Shown: one piece after another, positions 15,472 to 24,468 of the stretch
Layout of the letters: each line of letters begins with the position of its first letter
How positions within the stretch are numbered: the first letter of the stretch is position 1
Source of the DNA: JARIHD01 sp035758825
GTDB lineage: Bacteria > Patescibacteriota > Saccharimonadia > Saccharimonadales > UBA4665
Assembly: GCA_035758825.1 (NCBI GenBank)
Contig: DASTWA010000009.1
Location: 1 to 64,000 of the forward strand
DNA: 64,000 nt
Reading direction: 5' to 3'
Notes under the pieces: generated by a model
What the model was told of the DNA's origin: nothing
The model's database searches: none
Seen by the model: the letters and a program-made list of their open reading frames with translations, nothing else
Translations under genes and position numbers: made by a program

Positions 15472-17599
15472 CTTTTAGATCCCTGGCGGCAGCCTTCATG
15501 CTGAGCTGCAGACGACCGCGGTCGTCGATGGCGACCAGCTTAACAGTCACCTTGTCGCCTTCTTTGACGACGTCGCTTGGCTTATTGACGCGTTCTTCCT
15601 TCATCTCGGAGACGTGCACCAGACCGTCCTTGCCTGGCAGGATCTGGACGAAGGCACCGAAGTCCATAACACTTACGACGGGCTTGTCAAAGTAAATCCT
15701 GCCGACTTCCGGCTCTTCGACAATGCTCTTGATCCATTCGATAGCCTTTTCGATGCTGGCACCGTCAGGGCTGGCGATCATAATCGTTCCATCGTCCTGG
15801 ATATCGATCTCGGCACCGGTCTCGGCAGTAATCTTCTGAATGGTTTCGCCACCCTTACCGATTACTTCACGGATCTTGTCCGGATTAATCTTGATGCTTT
15901 CGACACGTGGAGCGTACGGGCTCAGTTCCTTGCGAGGCTCAGCGATTACGCTCAGCATGTGCTCGAGGATGTGGGCGCGGCCTTCCTTGCCCTGCATAAG
16001 GGCTTCTTTAAGGGTTTCGACTGGCAAACCGTGAACCTTCATGTCCATCTGGAGGGCGGTGATACCGTTGCTGGTACCAGTCACCTTAAAGTCCATATCG
16101 CCGGCAAAGTCTTCGGCGTCAGCGATGTCGCTCAAGATAACTGTCCTGTCGCCGTCCTTCATCAGACCCATGGCGATACCGCTCACTGGTGCTTTTAGAG
16201 GGACGCCGGCATCCATTAAGGCCAAACAGCTGGAACAAGTGGCTGCCATCGAGGTGCTGCCGTTCTGGCTCATGATCTCGGTCACGGAACGGATAGCGTA
16301 CGGGAAGACGTCGACGTCTGGGATCACTGGCAGCAAAGCCCGCTCAGCCAGTGCCGAGTGACCAATTTCGCGGCGGCCAGGAGAGCCCAGGCGGCGCACT
16401 TCACCGACGGTGTAGCCAGGGGCGTTGTAGTGGTGCATGTAACGCTTTTCTTCGTCGCGCTCCATGGTGTCTACAACCTGGGCATAGCTCGTCGGGGCCA
16501 ATGTAACAATGTTCATGCCCTGGGTCAGACCGCGGGTAAAGATGCTCGAACCGTGGGCCCGTGGCAAAAAGCCAACCTGACTGGACAGCGGACGGACTTC
16601 GGTAAACGTACGGCCGTCGGGGCGCACACCGTCTTCTAGGATACCCTTGCGGACATCTTTGTTGGCGGCGCTGGCAAAGGCATCGGCATATTCCTGCTTG
16701 AGGTCAGCAAATTGCTCGCCAAGCTTTTCTTCGAAGTGAGCGAGCAGGGCTTCGCGAAGCTCGTGCATGCGCTGATGGCGTTCAGCCATTGGGGCGCGGA
16801 GCTTATCGCCCATCTTGCCGTCCAAGAAAGCGTCGACTTCCTTTTGGATGCCCTCGCTTGGCAGAGTCAGTTCGTACTCTTGCTTGGCAACGCCGACCTT
16901 CTCTACCAGTTCGCGTTGCAGCGCGATTGCTGGTTGCATCTGTTCGTAGGCAAAGGTTAAGGCTTCGGCAACTTCGTCTTCGCTGACTTCGTTGGCACCG
17001 GCTTCAACCATCATGATGGCTTCGGCGGTACCGGCGACCACCAGGTCGAGCTTGTTCTTGGCCAGTGCTTCGGCACTCAGGAATGGCGCCAGCTTGCCGT
17101 TTTCATCGTAGCCGACGCGCAGACCAGCTACCGGACCCTCAAATGGGGCGCCAGTCAGCATAAAGGCAGCGCTCATGGCGATCATGGCAACCATATCAGG
17201 ACGGAAGGTCGGATCGGTGCTGAGCACGGTTGCGACACCCTGTACCTCGTGACGGTAGCCTTTTGGCCACAGCGGACGGATTGGCCGGTCGATCAGACGA
17301 CCGATAAGGATGGCCTCCTCGGAAGGACGGCCTTCACGCTTAATAAAACGGGAACCACTGATCTTGCCTGCTGCGTACATCTTTTCTTCGTAGTCGATGC
17401 TCAGCGGGAAGTAATCCATGCCGGTTACTGGCTTATCGCTGACCATAGCGGTCCCGAGCACGACGGTGTCGCCGTAACGGGCAATAACCGAGGCGCTGGT
17501 ACGGAACCCAACACGGCCAACTTCGAGGCTTAGCTTACGACCGCAAAACTCGGTCTCTACTAACACGATAGGCTTGTTGTGTGGATTGATGATTTCCAT
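15452..17599 (-). CDS. pnp: Polynucleotide phosphorylase
   Basis: The 715-aa protein has two RNase PH domains separated by an all-alpha domain, then KH (IREVIGKGGETIQKI) and S1 (VSVMDFGAFVQILPGKDGLVHVSEM) RNA-binding domains. It degrades RNA 3' to 5' phosphorolytically and forms a trimeric ring. There is no close ribosome binding site. TATAAA at 17611-17606 lies 6 nt before the ATG. A second possible promoter (TTGACT, 17 nt, TATATC) lies further upstream in the rpsO-pnp interval. Confidence 0.97.
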   Translation of the reverse strand: MEIINPHNKPIVLVETEFCGRKLSLEVGRVGFRTSASVIARYGDTVVLGTAMVSDKPVTGMDYFPLSIDYEEKMYAAGKISGSRFIKREGRPSEEAILIGRLIDRPIRPLWPKGYRHEVQGVATVLSTDPTFRPDMVAMIAMSAAFMLTGAPFEGPVAGLRVGYDENGKLAPFLSAEALAKNKLDLVVAGTAEAIMMVEAGANEVSEDEVAEALTFAYEQMQPAIALQRELVEKVGVAKQEYELTLPSEGIQKEVDAFLDGKMGDKLRAPMAERHQRMHELREALLAHFEEKLGEQFADLKQEYADAFASAANKDVRKGILEDGVRPDGRTFTEVRPLSSQVGFLPRAHGSSIFTRGLTQGMNIVTLAPTSYAQVVDTMERDEEKRYMHHYNAPGYTVGEVRRLGSPGRREIGHSALAERALLPVIPDVDVFPYAIRSVTEIMSQNGSTSMAATCSSCLALMDAGVPLKAPVSGIAMGLMKDGDRTVILSDIADAEDFAGDMDFKVTGTSNGITALQMDMKVHGLPVETLKEALMQGKEGRAHILEHMLSVIAEPRKELSPYAPRVESIKINPDKIREVIGKGGETIQKITAETGAEIDIQDDGTIMIASPDGASIEKAIEWIKSIVEEPEVGRIYFDKPVVSVMDFGAFVQILPGKDGLVHVSEMKEERVNKPSDVVKEGDKVTVKLVAIDDRGRLQLSMKAAARDLKDGKASK

Positions 17600-17793
17600 T
17601 CTGTGTTTATATTCGCCTTTCTTGGCTCAGAGGTGCTAACGAACACAGTGCAAATATATTGCTAGCCCCTTGTGCTATTTTCTGGGAGCGATATATCTGA
17701 CCCCTGTTCGCTAGTCAAACTACTCTAGTAGCCTTAATGTGCACAAGCTTGTGGCCTCTGCCAAAAGGAAGAGACCAGTAGTCTATGCACCAA
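17600..17793 (-). promoter_or_regulatory. rpsO-pnp intergenic region with hairpins and candidate promoters
   Basis: This 194-nt interval has a 7-bp hairpin just after the rpsO stop (GGTCTCT / AGAGGCC), a perfect 12-bp palindrome (CACAAGCTTGTG, 17742-17753), a TTGACT-N17-TATATC promoter candidate and a hairpin before pnp (GGGGCTAGC / GTTAGCACC). In many bacteria this interval carries RNase III sites controlling pnp, so the structures may act that way here. Confidence 0.4.
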
Positions 17794-18060
17794 TTACCGG
17801 CGAATGCCGAGCTTCTTGATGAGGTCAAGGTACGCCTGGCCATCGTGTGCGGCAATGTACTGCAGATGACGCTTGCGCTGACCTACGAGCTGCAAAAGAC
17901 CACGGCGTGCTGCGAAGTCTTTCTTGTTCACCTTAAGGTGCTCAGTCAACTCCTTGATGCGCTCGGTCATAATGCCCACCTGGACAGCGGCGCTACCGGT
18001 ATCAGTCTTGTGACCCTGCAGGCCCTTGATAACTGCTTGTTTTTTCTCACTTGTAATCAT
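17794..18060 (-). CDS. rpsO: 30S ribosomal protein S15
   Basis: The 88-aa S15 has TGSAAVQVGIMTERIKELTEHLKVNKKDF and the RRGLLQLVGQRKRHLQYI helix that binds the 16S central domain. Length is normal. There is no ribosome binding site. TAAAAT lies 9 nt before the ATG, so the leader would be only a few nucleotides. pnp follows downstream, the usual bacterial order. Confidence 0.97.
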   Translation of the reverse strand: MITSEKKQAVIKGLQGHKTDTGSAAVQVGIMTERIKELTEHLKVNKKDFAARRGLLQLVGQRKRHLQYIAAHDGQAYLDLIKKLGIRR

Positions 18061-18104
18061 ACTTGAGCTATTTTATCAGATACCTACCCCTAATTCAAGG
18101 TGTT

Positions 18105-18914
18105 TTATGCCGGCCTGAGAGCGATGGTAGCCAGTGCCCAGCGGCGAGATTGGGTAATTGTTGCCGCGAAGGGCCCCTGCGACCCAGTGCCTGGCGTGAG
18201 CATATTGTAGGTAGCCAGGGCGGTATTATTTGTGGTGTTAGTGGTACAAGTCGTTAATTCGTCGCTAAAGCCCGTGGGGTCAGTCCAATCCGTAGCACTC
18301 AAGGTCGTACCGGTGGTGGTAGGTACACCGTACACCGCCACGATCATCGCGCCGGTGGTGGTCACTGTAATTGCTGGGGCCGAAGCGGTAGTCGCGGTTA
18401 CTGTCGCCTCGCCAAAAACCACCGCGGTGTCTAATGGCGTCGTTTGATTCACGTTCGAGTACGCTCGCAGGTGAGCCGTGTAGTTCTCGGCAGTAGTCGA
18501 AGTAGTCGTAACAGTCGCCCCCGCGTCTCCGGCCTGCGCCAGCCTAGTATAGACAGCAAGAGTATACGCTGCCGCTCCGGCCCGCTGCTCCCCTTGCTTG
18601 GTCCAGCCCGAAATGGCATTAAAAAGCGGGCTGCCGTTAAAACTCTGCGCCACCACCAAGACTAGCATATCCCCCACCTCAACAGTCGCTGGAATGGTAA
18701 GGTCCAGGGTATTGACCGCATTCGCTTGGTTGGAGGCCGTCGCACGAAGGCCAATAGTCGCAGGAGGCGACCCGGGAAAAATTGTCTGCCAGGCGCTGCC
18801 GTCCCAATATTTGATATCCGTTGGCACCACCCAGGAGGAGCCATTCCAATAAGAACACTTATCCGCAGTGAGCGGGGTCCAGGAGGAGCCATTCCATATC
18901 TGTGGCGTAGCCAT
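18105..18914 (-). CDS. Phage-tail-like repeat protein with W-N-G-S-S-W motifs
   Basis: The 269-aa protein begins with three tandem aromatic motifs (WNGSSW, WNGSSW, WDGSAW), spaced 16 and 14 residues apart. A Thr/Ala-rich beta-sandwich domain follows. The first two motifs are encoded by an 18-bp direct repeat (18831-18848 and 18879-18896). Such W-G-W motifs occur near the N-termini of phage tail and other exported repeat proteins. There is no signal peptide. It begins 8 nt after the stop of the tail-fibre-like gene, so the two are likely co-expressed surface or tail-like proteins. Confidence 0.7.
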   Translation of the reverse strand: MATPQIWNGSSWTPLTADKCSYWNGSSWVVPTDIKYWDGSAWQTIFPGSPPATIGLRATASNQANAVNTLDLTIPATVEVGDMLVLVVAQSFNGSPLFNAISGWTKQGEQRAGAAAYTLAVYTRLAQAGDAGATVTTTSTTAENYTAHLRAYSNVNQTTPLDTAVVFGEATVTATTASAPAITVTTTGAMIVAVYGVPTTTGTTLSATDWTDPTGFSDELTTCTTNTTNNTALATYNMLTPGTGSQGPFAATITQSRRWALATIALRPA

Positions 18915-18922
18915 ACACTAAC

Positions 18923-19936
18923 CTACGGTTGGATCCACAAGTCGCCCACCCTCGGACTTGAAGGCTGCGAAGCGCCATAGCTTACTTTGCGATCAACATT
19001 CGGGGCCGTCACGACACCCGTCGGGCTTACCGAGAACAAAGGATTGTTGGATATGTCTGTAGCCTCAATAAGGTTGCCGCTTTGGGTGCCGCTATTGGCC
19101 ACCTTGACCCTTAGTGGTACGCGGCTTGCGGCAGAGGCGATTACCCGCAGCTCGCCGAATTCATTAAAGTAACCCGTACGGGACCCGCCATAGTACACGG
19201 CCAGGGTGTCTGGCGCCGAACTCCGGTCACCGCTCGGAATGTCGATGCGCACCGCCTGTGTGACGGCATCACTCATTGTTATTTGGGTAGCCCCGGTTAA
19301 CGTCTTGTTACCGCTGATGGTTTCTGTGCCGGCCAGGTGCACGACGGCATTATCGTTTGCCTTGGCGTTCAAGGCGGTCTGGGTAGCGGAACTAACCGGT
19401 TTGTTAGTATCCGACGTGTTGTCAACATTTGCCAAACCGACGTCTGTCTTGGTGAGTGTCAGATCAGTCTTTAGCTGTGCCGGCGTGCGGTTAGTCCAGG
19501 CCCCCGCCTTACGCTGGAGAACATCGTCGTTTGCGGGGGTAAGCCCGGCAATCGCCGTCAGGTCGGCGTCAGCATCCTGCTTGGAGGCCAACCCCGGCAC
19601 GGTCGGACTGGCGGCCGTACCGCCAAGGTCGCCAGCCAGCTGAACAATGCCCTTGTTGGTGGTAGTGGCGTCTGGGGCACCACTTGAGGCTACTGAATCT
19701 ACATAGGTTTTGTTAGCGGCATCGGTGCCGTTAGTTGGTGCCGGCACGACTGGCGAGCTGGAAAAGGTCTTCACGCCAGCGACATTCTGGGCGCCGGTAG
19801 TCTGAACAAAACCGCTGAGCGTGCCATCGGTTCGGACCTTGAGGGAACCATCGCTGTTATGCTCCACGTTCAAGAATTCATTGAGGATTATACCCCATTG
19901 CCCGCCATCGCTACCAGGTTGTGGAAGTCGTGCCAT
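18923..19936 (-). CDS. Tail-fibre-like protein with shared N-terminal domain
   Basis: This 337-aa protein has an N-terminal ~34-residue domain (RLPQPGSDGGQWGIILNEFL) also found at the start of the protein at 29036-30550. The middle is tail-fibre-like, with segments such as TTTNKGIVQLAGDLGG, GLASKQDADADLTAIAGL and TKTDVGLANVDNTSDTNKP. These are typical of phage tail-fibre and collar-like repeats. The C-terminus (GASQPSSPRVGDLWIQP) resembles a trimerisation or attachment tip. It is not flanked by other phage genes, so an adhesin or host-contact role is possible but inferred. Confidence 0.75.
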   Translation of the reverse strand: MARLPQPGSDGGQWGIILNEFLNVEHNSDGSLKVRTDGTLSGFVQTTGAQNVAGVKTFSSSPVVPAPTNGTDAANKTYVDSVASSGAPDATTTNKGIVQLAGDLGGTAASPTVPGLASKQDADADLTAIAGLTPANDDVLQRKAGAWTNRTPAQLKTDLTLTKTDVGLANVDNTSDTNKPVSSATQTALNAKANDNAVVHLAGTETISGNKTLTGATQITMSDAVTQAVRIDIPSGDRSSAPDTLAVYYGGSRTGYFNEFGELRVIASAASRVPLRVKVANSGTQSGNLIEATDISNNPLFSVSPTGVVTAPNVDRKVSYGASQPSSPRVGDLWIQP

Positions 19937-20009
19937 GCAAGCGAACCCTAACGTTAACTCTAGTGCTTATATGATACTGGGCACCAGTGTAAGGCGCAAG
20001 GCTATTGTA

Positions 20010-20705
20010 TTATGATTCGACAGTATGGCGGACGATAACCTCGGGGGTGACTTGCTCAGGCGAAATGGCATTCGCAATGGTAAAATCACCGACTTTTGTG
20101 CGTCGCAGGCCACTCATATACGCTCCAGTGCCCAATGCCTTGCCCGCATCCTCGACAAGGGAGCGAATGTACGTACCGCTCGATACATGAGCCGTAAATC
20201 GGATGATTGGATACTCATACGCTAATACCTCGATGTGCTCGATATGAACCGGTCGCGCCTGTAGCTCCGGGGCCTTGCCGGCGCGGGCCAGCTTATATGC
20301 TCGCTGACCGTTGATTTTTATTGCCGAAAAAGCGGGCGGGGTCTGCATTGTGTCGCCAACAAAAGCCGCCAGAGCATTCCGAACATCTTCTTTTGACGGC
20401 TCCAGATCGGATACAAACGTCTTTTCACCTTCCTCATCACCAGTGGTACTGGTTTGACCTAGGCGCATTGTCACTTCGTAGACTTTGTCCAACTTGGTCA
20501 AGCTCATAGCCCGTTTGGTATACGTCCCAAGCAAGAGGACGAGCAATCCGGTTGCCATCGGATCAAGCGTGCCGGTATGCCCTACCGGAAAACGTTTTTT
20601 GCCAGTACTATTCAGTTCGGAATTTTGGATTACACGCCTAACGCGATTTACAGCGTCAAAGGACGTCCAGCCTCGGGGTTTGTCGATCAATAATATACCG
20701 TTCAT
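20010..20705 (-). CDS. truB: tRNA pseudouridine(55) synthase
   Basis: The 231-aa TruB is recognised by MNGILLIDKPRGWTSFDAV, the catalytic GHTGTLDPMATGLL (Asp nucleophile) and the C-terminal GTYIRSLVEDAG. It converts U55 of the tRNA T-loop to pseudouridine. The C-terminal PUA domain of long forms is missing or very short. ATG 20705 is chosen over an upstream frame because it matches the family start and TATGCT (20718-20713) lies 7 nt upstream. The mRNA is probably leaderless. Confidence 0.95.
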   Translation of the reverse strand: MNGILLIDKPRGWTSFDAVNRVRRVIQNSELNSTGKKRFPVGHTGTLDPMATGLLVLLLGTYTKRAMSLTKLDKVYEVTMRLGQTSTTGDEEGEKTFVSDLEPSKEDVRNALAAFVGDTMQTPPAFSAIKINGQRAYKLARAGKAPELQARPVHIEHIEVLAYEYPIIRFTAHVSSGTYIRSLVEDAGKALGTGAYMSGLRRTKVGDFTIANAISPEQVTPEVIVRHTVES

Positions 20706-20762
20706 TGGTACAAGCATACCCTTCGCGAGTATTTAATCAAACTGCAAGATCAGTTGCACATA

Positions 20763-22736
20763 CTAGTACGGATTAGTCGGCGGCATCATCGGGGGCGGTA
20801 CTGGGGGCGGTGCGTTTGGGTCTGTGGTTGCCTGCCCTTGTTCGGGCTCAACCAAATGCAAGGTCGGATTATTCTGGGGGTTCTGGTCTGCTGGCACAAC
20901 TGCCGGTGCCGTGTTGCCCAACGGCAAGTTGACGGTCTGTGCGTTCAACGCTTCAATGGGGTCCAAGTTGGATGAAGGGGATGCGCCAATAGCCTGTTCC
21001 ACTGCGTCCCTTGCACTACTTACATCCGGTGTGGAAGGATTGGCAGCCGGATTGTCATTGGGCGTAAGAGCACTGTCATTTGGCAACGGGTTAGACTGAT
21101 TGTCGGAAGTGCCCGATCCGGGAGCCGAAAAGCTATTGATGTCGAAGGTTATCGGGTTGCTCGTCTGTGGGGCTTGTGCAGAAGAGCCTGTCTCTGGCAG
21201 CGGAGGCAGCATCGTATCGCTGGGCGCCATGTCCACAGATGTATCGGCGTGTGGGCTGTGGACGTCCTGTTCGATGTCGCTTAACGTGCGGTCGGCCCCA
21301 ATCGATCCTGTCGGTGCCGTCGGATTGCCGCTGCCAACCAAGAAGCTGTCAGCCGGAGCCGCACCGCCTGCAGGTTCTTCATAATCCGGTGACCCGGGGC
21401 TGGGGGGCATTATAGTCTGGCCCATCGGAGGCGTCGACGGCGTAACGTCATGGTTCGGCAGCGTGCCTGTCTCTGCCGCCTCTCCAAAGCCGGGTGTGGC
21501 TGATGCGGTCAACTGACCGCCCAGGGTCGGTGGTTCGAGCACCATCTTCGGCGGTTCGCTATGCCGGATGATTGTGGGAGGTTCACTCGGAGCCTTAGGT
21601 GGCAACGTATCTTCGAGAGGGCTTAGGGCGCCACCTTCGTCTATGTGAATCTGGGGAGCTATCTGTTCCGGCTTCTCTTCTGGCGGCACGGATACTGCTT
21701 CGGGGGCTGATTTTTCGGGCTCAAGCTCGGCTTCGGCCTTTGGTTCTTCTTGTTTTTGCGCTGTCTCTGGCTCCGAATTTTCCTCGGGTACGGCTTCTTC
21801 TTTCTTTTCTTCCTGAGGCTGCTCGGTTTTGAGCTCTTTTTCTTTTTGGGCAGGCTCGGTAGCTTCTTGAGCAGTCAATTTTTCGTCATGACTAATCTCA
21901 AGAGTGCCGTCATCCGGCTTCTTCTCTTCCTTTGGTTCGTCTTGGACGGATTCTTTACTCTCTTGGGCAATTGGCGCCGGTGGAGGAGGCGGCGCAGGCT
22001 CCTCCAGCTTAGTTGCAACAAGCTGCTGGTTGGCACCGCCAGCCATCAGCTCTGCGCTGATGCTCATTGTCTGCGGCGATGTCTTGGCATTGCTAAAGCG
22101 CTCAGTCTCGGCGACAATACCAGTCAGTAATGCGGTTGCGATCTGTGTATCGATAAGTTTTTTGTCGAGTAGTTCGATTAATTGCGTAGCGAGCTCGCTA
22201 AGGCTGCTGGCATTGGGGTCAAGCCAGTTGATACTGCCCAGCTCCCCGCCCGGCTTTACATTCATGGTTACGACAGTAGCGTCATGCAGAATACGGCCGT
22301 GGCTGGTGATTGCCTGGTCGAGGTCGGCTTGGTTATGAACCCCGAGAGCCAGGACAACATCGACGTTAAAGTCACCTTGGCTAAACTCAAGGTCTTTCTC
22401 GTTGATCGATGTCTTGTAGGGAGTGATGAAAATCTTAACGACCCGGTCTTCGACTTTGTAGCGAAGCTTGTCGGCTTTGGACTTGTCGAGGGCAATGATG
22501 AAGTCGCGAAGCGAATCGGTATTTTTCTCTAGGGTCTTTTCCGGCTGGAGAAACTCGATAGTTGACGGTGTCGCGCCGCTGTATACAGCCGTGGCGTGCT
22601 TCCCCATTTTGTTGAGGGTCAACGTCAGGCCGATGCAGGCTGCAAGCTGGTCAACGGAGGGATTGCTGCTAACGGTTACCAGGATGTTGTTCGCTTGTTT
22701 GATTCGTTCAGCTGCCTGCTGCTTTTGGCTGTCCAT
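20763..22736 (-). CDS. Degenerate DHH-phosphoesterase-like protein with long acidic Pro-rich tail
   Basis: This 657-aa protein begins with a ~235-residue domain arranged like NrnA/RecJ-type DHH phosphoesterases: an N-terminal Rossmann part (ILVTVSSNPSVDQLAACIGL) and a segment like GIVAETERFSNAKTSPQTM. The metal-binding motifs are missing: the usual D-x-D/DHH positions read N-P-S-V-D and V-H-N-Q. The remaining ~420 residues are low-complexity Glu/Pro/Lys/Ala and then Pro/Ser/Thr-rich, probably disordered. It is likely a non-catalytic nucleotide-binding or scaffold protein. truB follows, as nrnA-like genes often neighbour truB. Confidence 0.7.
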   Translation of the reverse strand: MDSQKQQAAERIKQANNILVTVSSNPSVDQLAACIGLTLTLNKMGKHATAVYSGATPSTIEFLQPEKTLEKNTDSLRDFIIALDKSKADKLRYKVEDRVVKIFITPYKTSINEKDLEFSQGDFNVDVVLALGVHNQADLDQAITSHGRILHDATVVTMNVKPGGELGSINWLDPNASSLSELATQLIELLDKKLIDTQIATALLTGIVAETERFSNAKTSPQTMSISAELMAGGANQQLVATKLEEPAPPPPPAPIAQESKESVQDEPKEEKKPDDGTLEISHDEKLTAQEATEPAQKEKELKTEQPQEEKKEEAVPEENSEPETAQKQEEPKAEAELEPEKSAPEAVSVPPEEKPEQIAPQIHIDEGGALSPLEDTLPPKAPSEPPTIIRHSEPPKMVLEPPTLGGQLTASATPGFGEAAETGTLPNHDVTPSTPPMGQTIMPPSPGSPDYEEPAGGAAPADSFLVGSGNPTAPTGSIGADRTLSDIEQDVHSPHADTSVDMAPSDTMLPPLPETGSSAQAPQTSNPITFDINSFSAPGSGTSDNQSNPLPNDSALTPNDNPAANPSTPDVSSARDAVEQAIGASPSSNLDPIEALNAQTVNLPLGNTAPAVVPADQNPQNNPTLHLVEPEQGQATTDPNAPPPVPPPMMPPTNPY

Positions 22737-22921
22737 ACTTTTTGTTTTACCTTAAGGTTTGCACTCTTAGGCAAAGCGTACCACATAACCATAAGCTTGT
22801 CGATAAGTTTATCTGAATACCTTGTGTATAGGTACTGTCCGCTGGCTATCCCACCTCTTTACAACACTGGTCAACTCCTGTATAGTTTACTTCGACAAAT
22901 TAACAACAAAGGTACCAGAGA

Positions 22922-23308
22922 ATGCCAATTATCAAGTCAGCAAAAAAGCGCGTAAAGGTCGCAAACAAAGCGGCTGTACGCAACAGTAAAACCAAGCGCA
23001 CCCTTAAAGGCGCCCTTAAGGCTTTTCACCGTGCAGTCACCGGGGGCGGCAAAGACGTCAAAGAAACGCAGAGCAAAGCTCAGAGCGCTCTTGACACCGC
23101 CGCTAAAAAGGGTGTTATTCACAAGAACAAGGCCGCCCGCAAGAAGAGCCAAGCCGCTAAGGCCGCGAAAGCTGCTGCAGGGGTAACCAGCAAGGCTGCT
23201 GCTAAAAAGGCGCCCGCAAAGAAGTCCGCCCCAGCCAAAAAAGCTACGGCTGCCAAAAAGCCCGTCGCCAAGAAGCCGACCGCCAAAAAGACTGTCGCAA
23301 AGAAATAG
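22922..23308 (+). CDS. rpsT: 30S ribosomal protein S20 with Lys/Ala/Pro-rich C-terminal tail
   Basis: Residues 1-85 are a normal S20 (MPIIKSAKKRVKVANKAAVRN, then helical repeats to NKAARKKSQ), which binds 16S rRNA at the base of the body. The protein is 128 aa instead of the usual ~87. The extra ~40 residues are repeats of AKK with Pro, Ala, Thr and Val, like histone-H1 or mycobacterial HupB tails. The tail may add RNA/DNA binding. AAAGG precedes the ATG by about 11 nt. A strong hairpin follows. Confidence 0.93.
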   Translation: MPIIKSAKKRVKVANKAAVRNSKTKRTLKGALKAFHRAVTGGGKDVKETQSKAQSALDTAAKKGVIHKNKAARKKSQAAKAAKAAAGVTSKAAAKKAPAKKSAPAKKATAAKKPVAKKPTAKKTVAKK

Positions 23309-24412
23309 CTAGCGCAACGCACTGGCCAAAATCGCCGCACCTGCATGGTGCGGCGATTTGCTGTATTCGCCGCCAAGTACTGAGCGGGGGCTTTGGTCGA
23401 GCATATTTTTTACACGGGTGGCAGCTTCACGTTCTATTTGCCACTCGTTCCAACGGGGGCGCTCTCTTTTCAATATCCCCTCTTGGCAATCTACAGCGGC
23501 GCTCACCAGCACCATAACGCCCGAAGCCCCCCACATTGCATCAATTGCCCTGTTAAAAGCCTGCCATTCTGCGCTGGCTTCGTCCTCACTGGTTGCACCG
23601 CGTAAAAATGACGCCGTGGCTTCCCTGCCGGCCGGTTCTCCAGCAGGAGATAGATTAAGTACATAATGCAACAACGAACGCTCGGCAGCATAGTAGGGGC
23701 TGCTGTCCCCGGGCCGGTCAGACGGGCTAACCGTGCAGTAGTCACCGTTCCGAACCACCAAATTCATGTGCTCCGCAAAAGCCTCGCCAGCCCAGTGCGG
23801 AAGCCAGCGCCCAAACACATGGCTTGCCTCATGGGGCAACGATTCATAGATGCTATCCATAACTTCCCTTTCGCGGGTCTGCTCATCCGGGCCGATCCCT
23901 TGGGCGATAGTCATGTGGTTAAAGGCATTCCGGTACTGGCCAACCTTCCACACCAGGATGGTATCGCGAAAGTCTCCCACGTACAGGCCCATAGCCCTAA
24001 TGCGCCGGATTTTGGCGGTTGCACTCTGGCTTACCCACCCTTGGGCCATGCCATCATGCAAACGGTTGATATAACTGTCTTTCAAAAAAAAGAATCGCTC
24101 GGCAATTGCCGGCGACCTGTTCAAGTTGTCTAAAATTGCATTGTGGCGTTTTAAGAAGTCTGCGATCTGTTCGTCCGATGCATCGTAGGCGAGCCACTCA
24201 CTTGTCGGACGGAGACGTCTACGCACGCCCGCCGGCGGTTCGTCCGAAAAGACATTTTGCACATATGTATCCAGCCGATCTGTCTGCAGCGGCTCTAGTT
24301 TTCTGATCTGCTCTCGTAGGTCATTCGTCTCAAACAAATCCCACTCATTTTGTTCAACAAATGAAGCGGCATGATGTTCGATTGCGTCTGGCGGAACGGG
24401 TTGATGTGACAT
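23309..24412 (-). CDS. Putative gluzincin-type zinc metallopeptidase
   Basis: The 367-aa protein contains HEASH (H-E-x-x-H, residues 194-198) followed by WAGEAFAEH (207-215), whose Glu could be the third zinc ligand. This spacing is like gluzincin peptidases. There is no signal peptide or membrane helix, so it is probably cytoplasmic. ATG 24412 (MSHQPV) is preferred over a longer frame because the upstream part is AT-rich promoter-like sequence. The last codons form the rpsT terminator hairpin. Substrate unknown. Confidence 0.65.
   Translation of the reverse strand: MSHQPVPPDAIEHHAASFVEQNEWDLFETNDLREQIRKLEPLQTDRLDTYVQNVFSDEPPAGVRRRLRPTSEWLAYDASDEQIADFLKRHNAILDNLNRSPAIAERFFFLKDSYINRLHDGMAQGWVSQSATAKIRRIRAMGLYVGDFRDTILVWKVGQYRNAFNHMTIAQGIGPDEQTREREVMDSIYESLPHEASHVFGRWLPHWAGEAFAEHMNLVVRNGDYCTVSPSDRPGDSSPYYAAERSLLHYVLNLSPAGEPAGREATASFLRGATSEDEASAEWQAFNRAIDAMWGASGVMVLVSAAVDCQEGILKRERPRWNEWQIEREAATRVKNMLDQSPRSVLGGEYSKSPHHAGAAILASALR
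23329..23359. terminator. 13-bp hairpin terminator between rpsT and a convergent gene
   Basis: AAATCGCCGCACC and its exact complement surround a 5-nt loop, about 20 nt after the rpsT stop. The hairpin lies inside the last codons of the convergent gene. It lacks a long T-run on the plus strand. Confidence 0.6.
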
Positions 24413-24468
24413 ACTGCATATTTTTATAATACATAGTGGCCAAATATCCAATACGAGTATATCGTTTA

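Noticed and set aside
18105..19936. Prophage
   Set aside because: The tail-like proteins have no capsid, terminase, integrase or lysis genes around them and lie between rpsO and truB.
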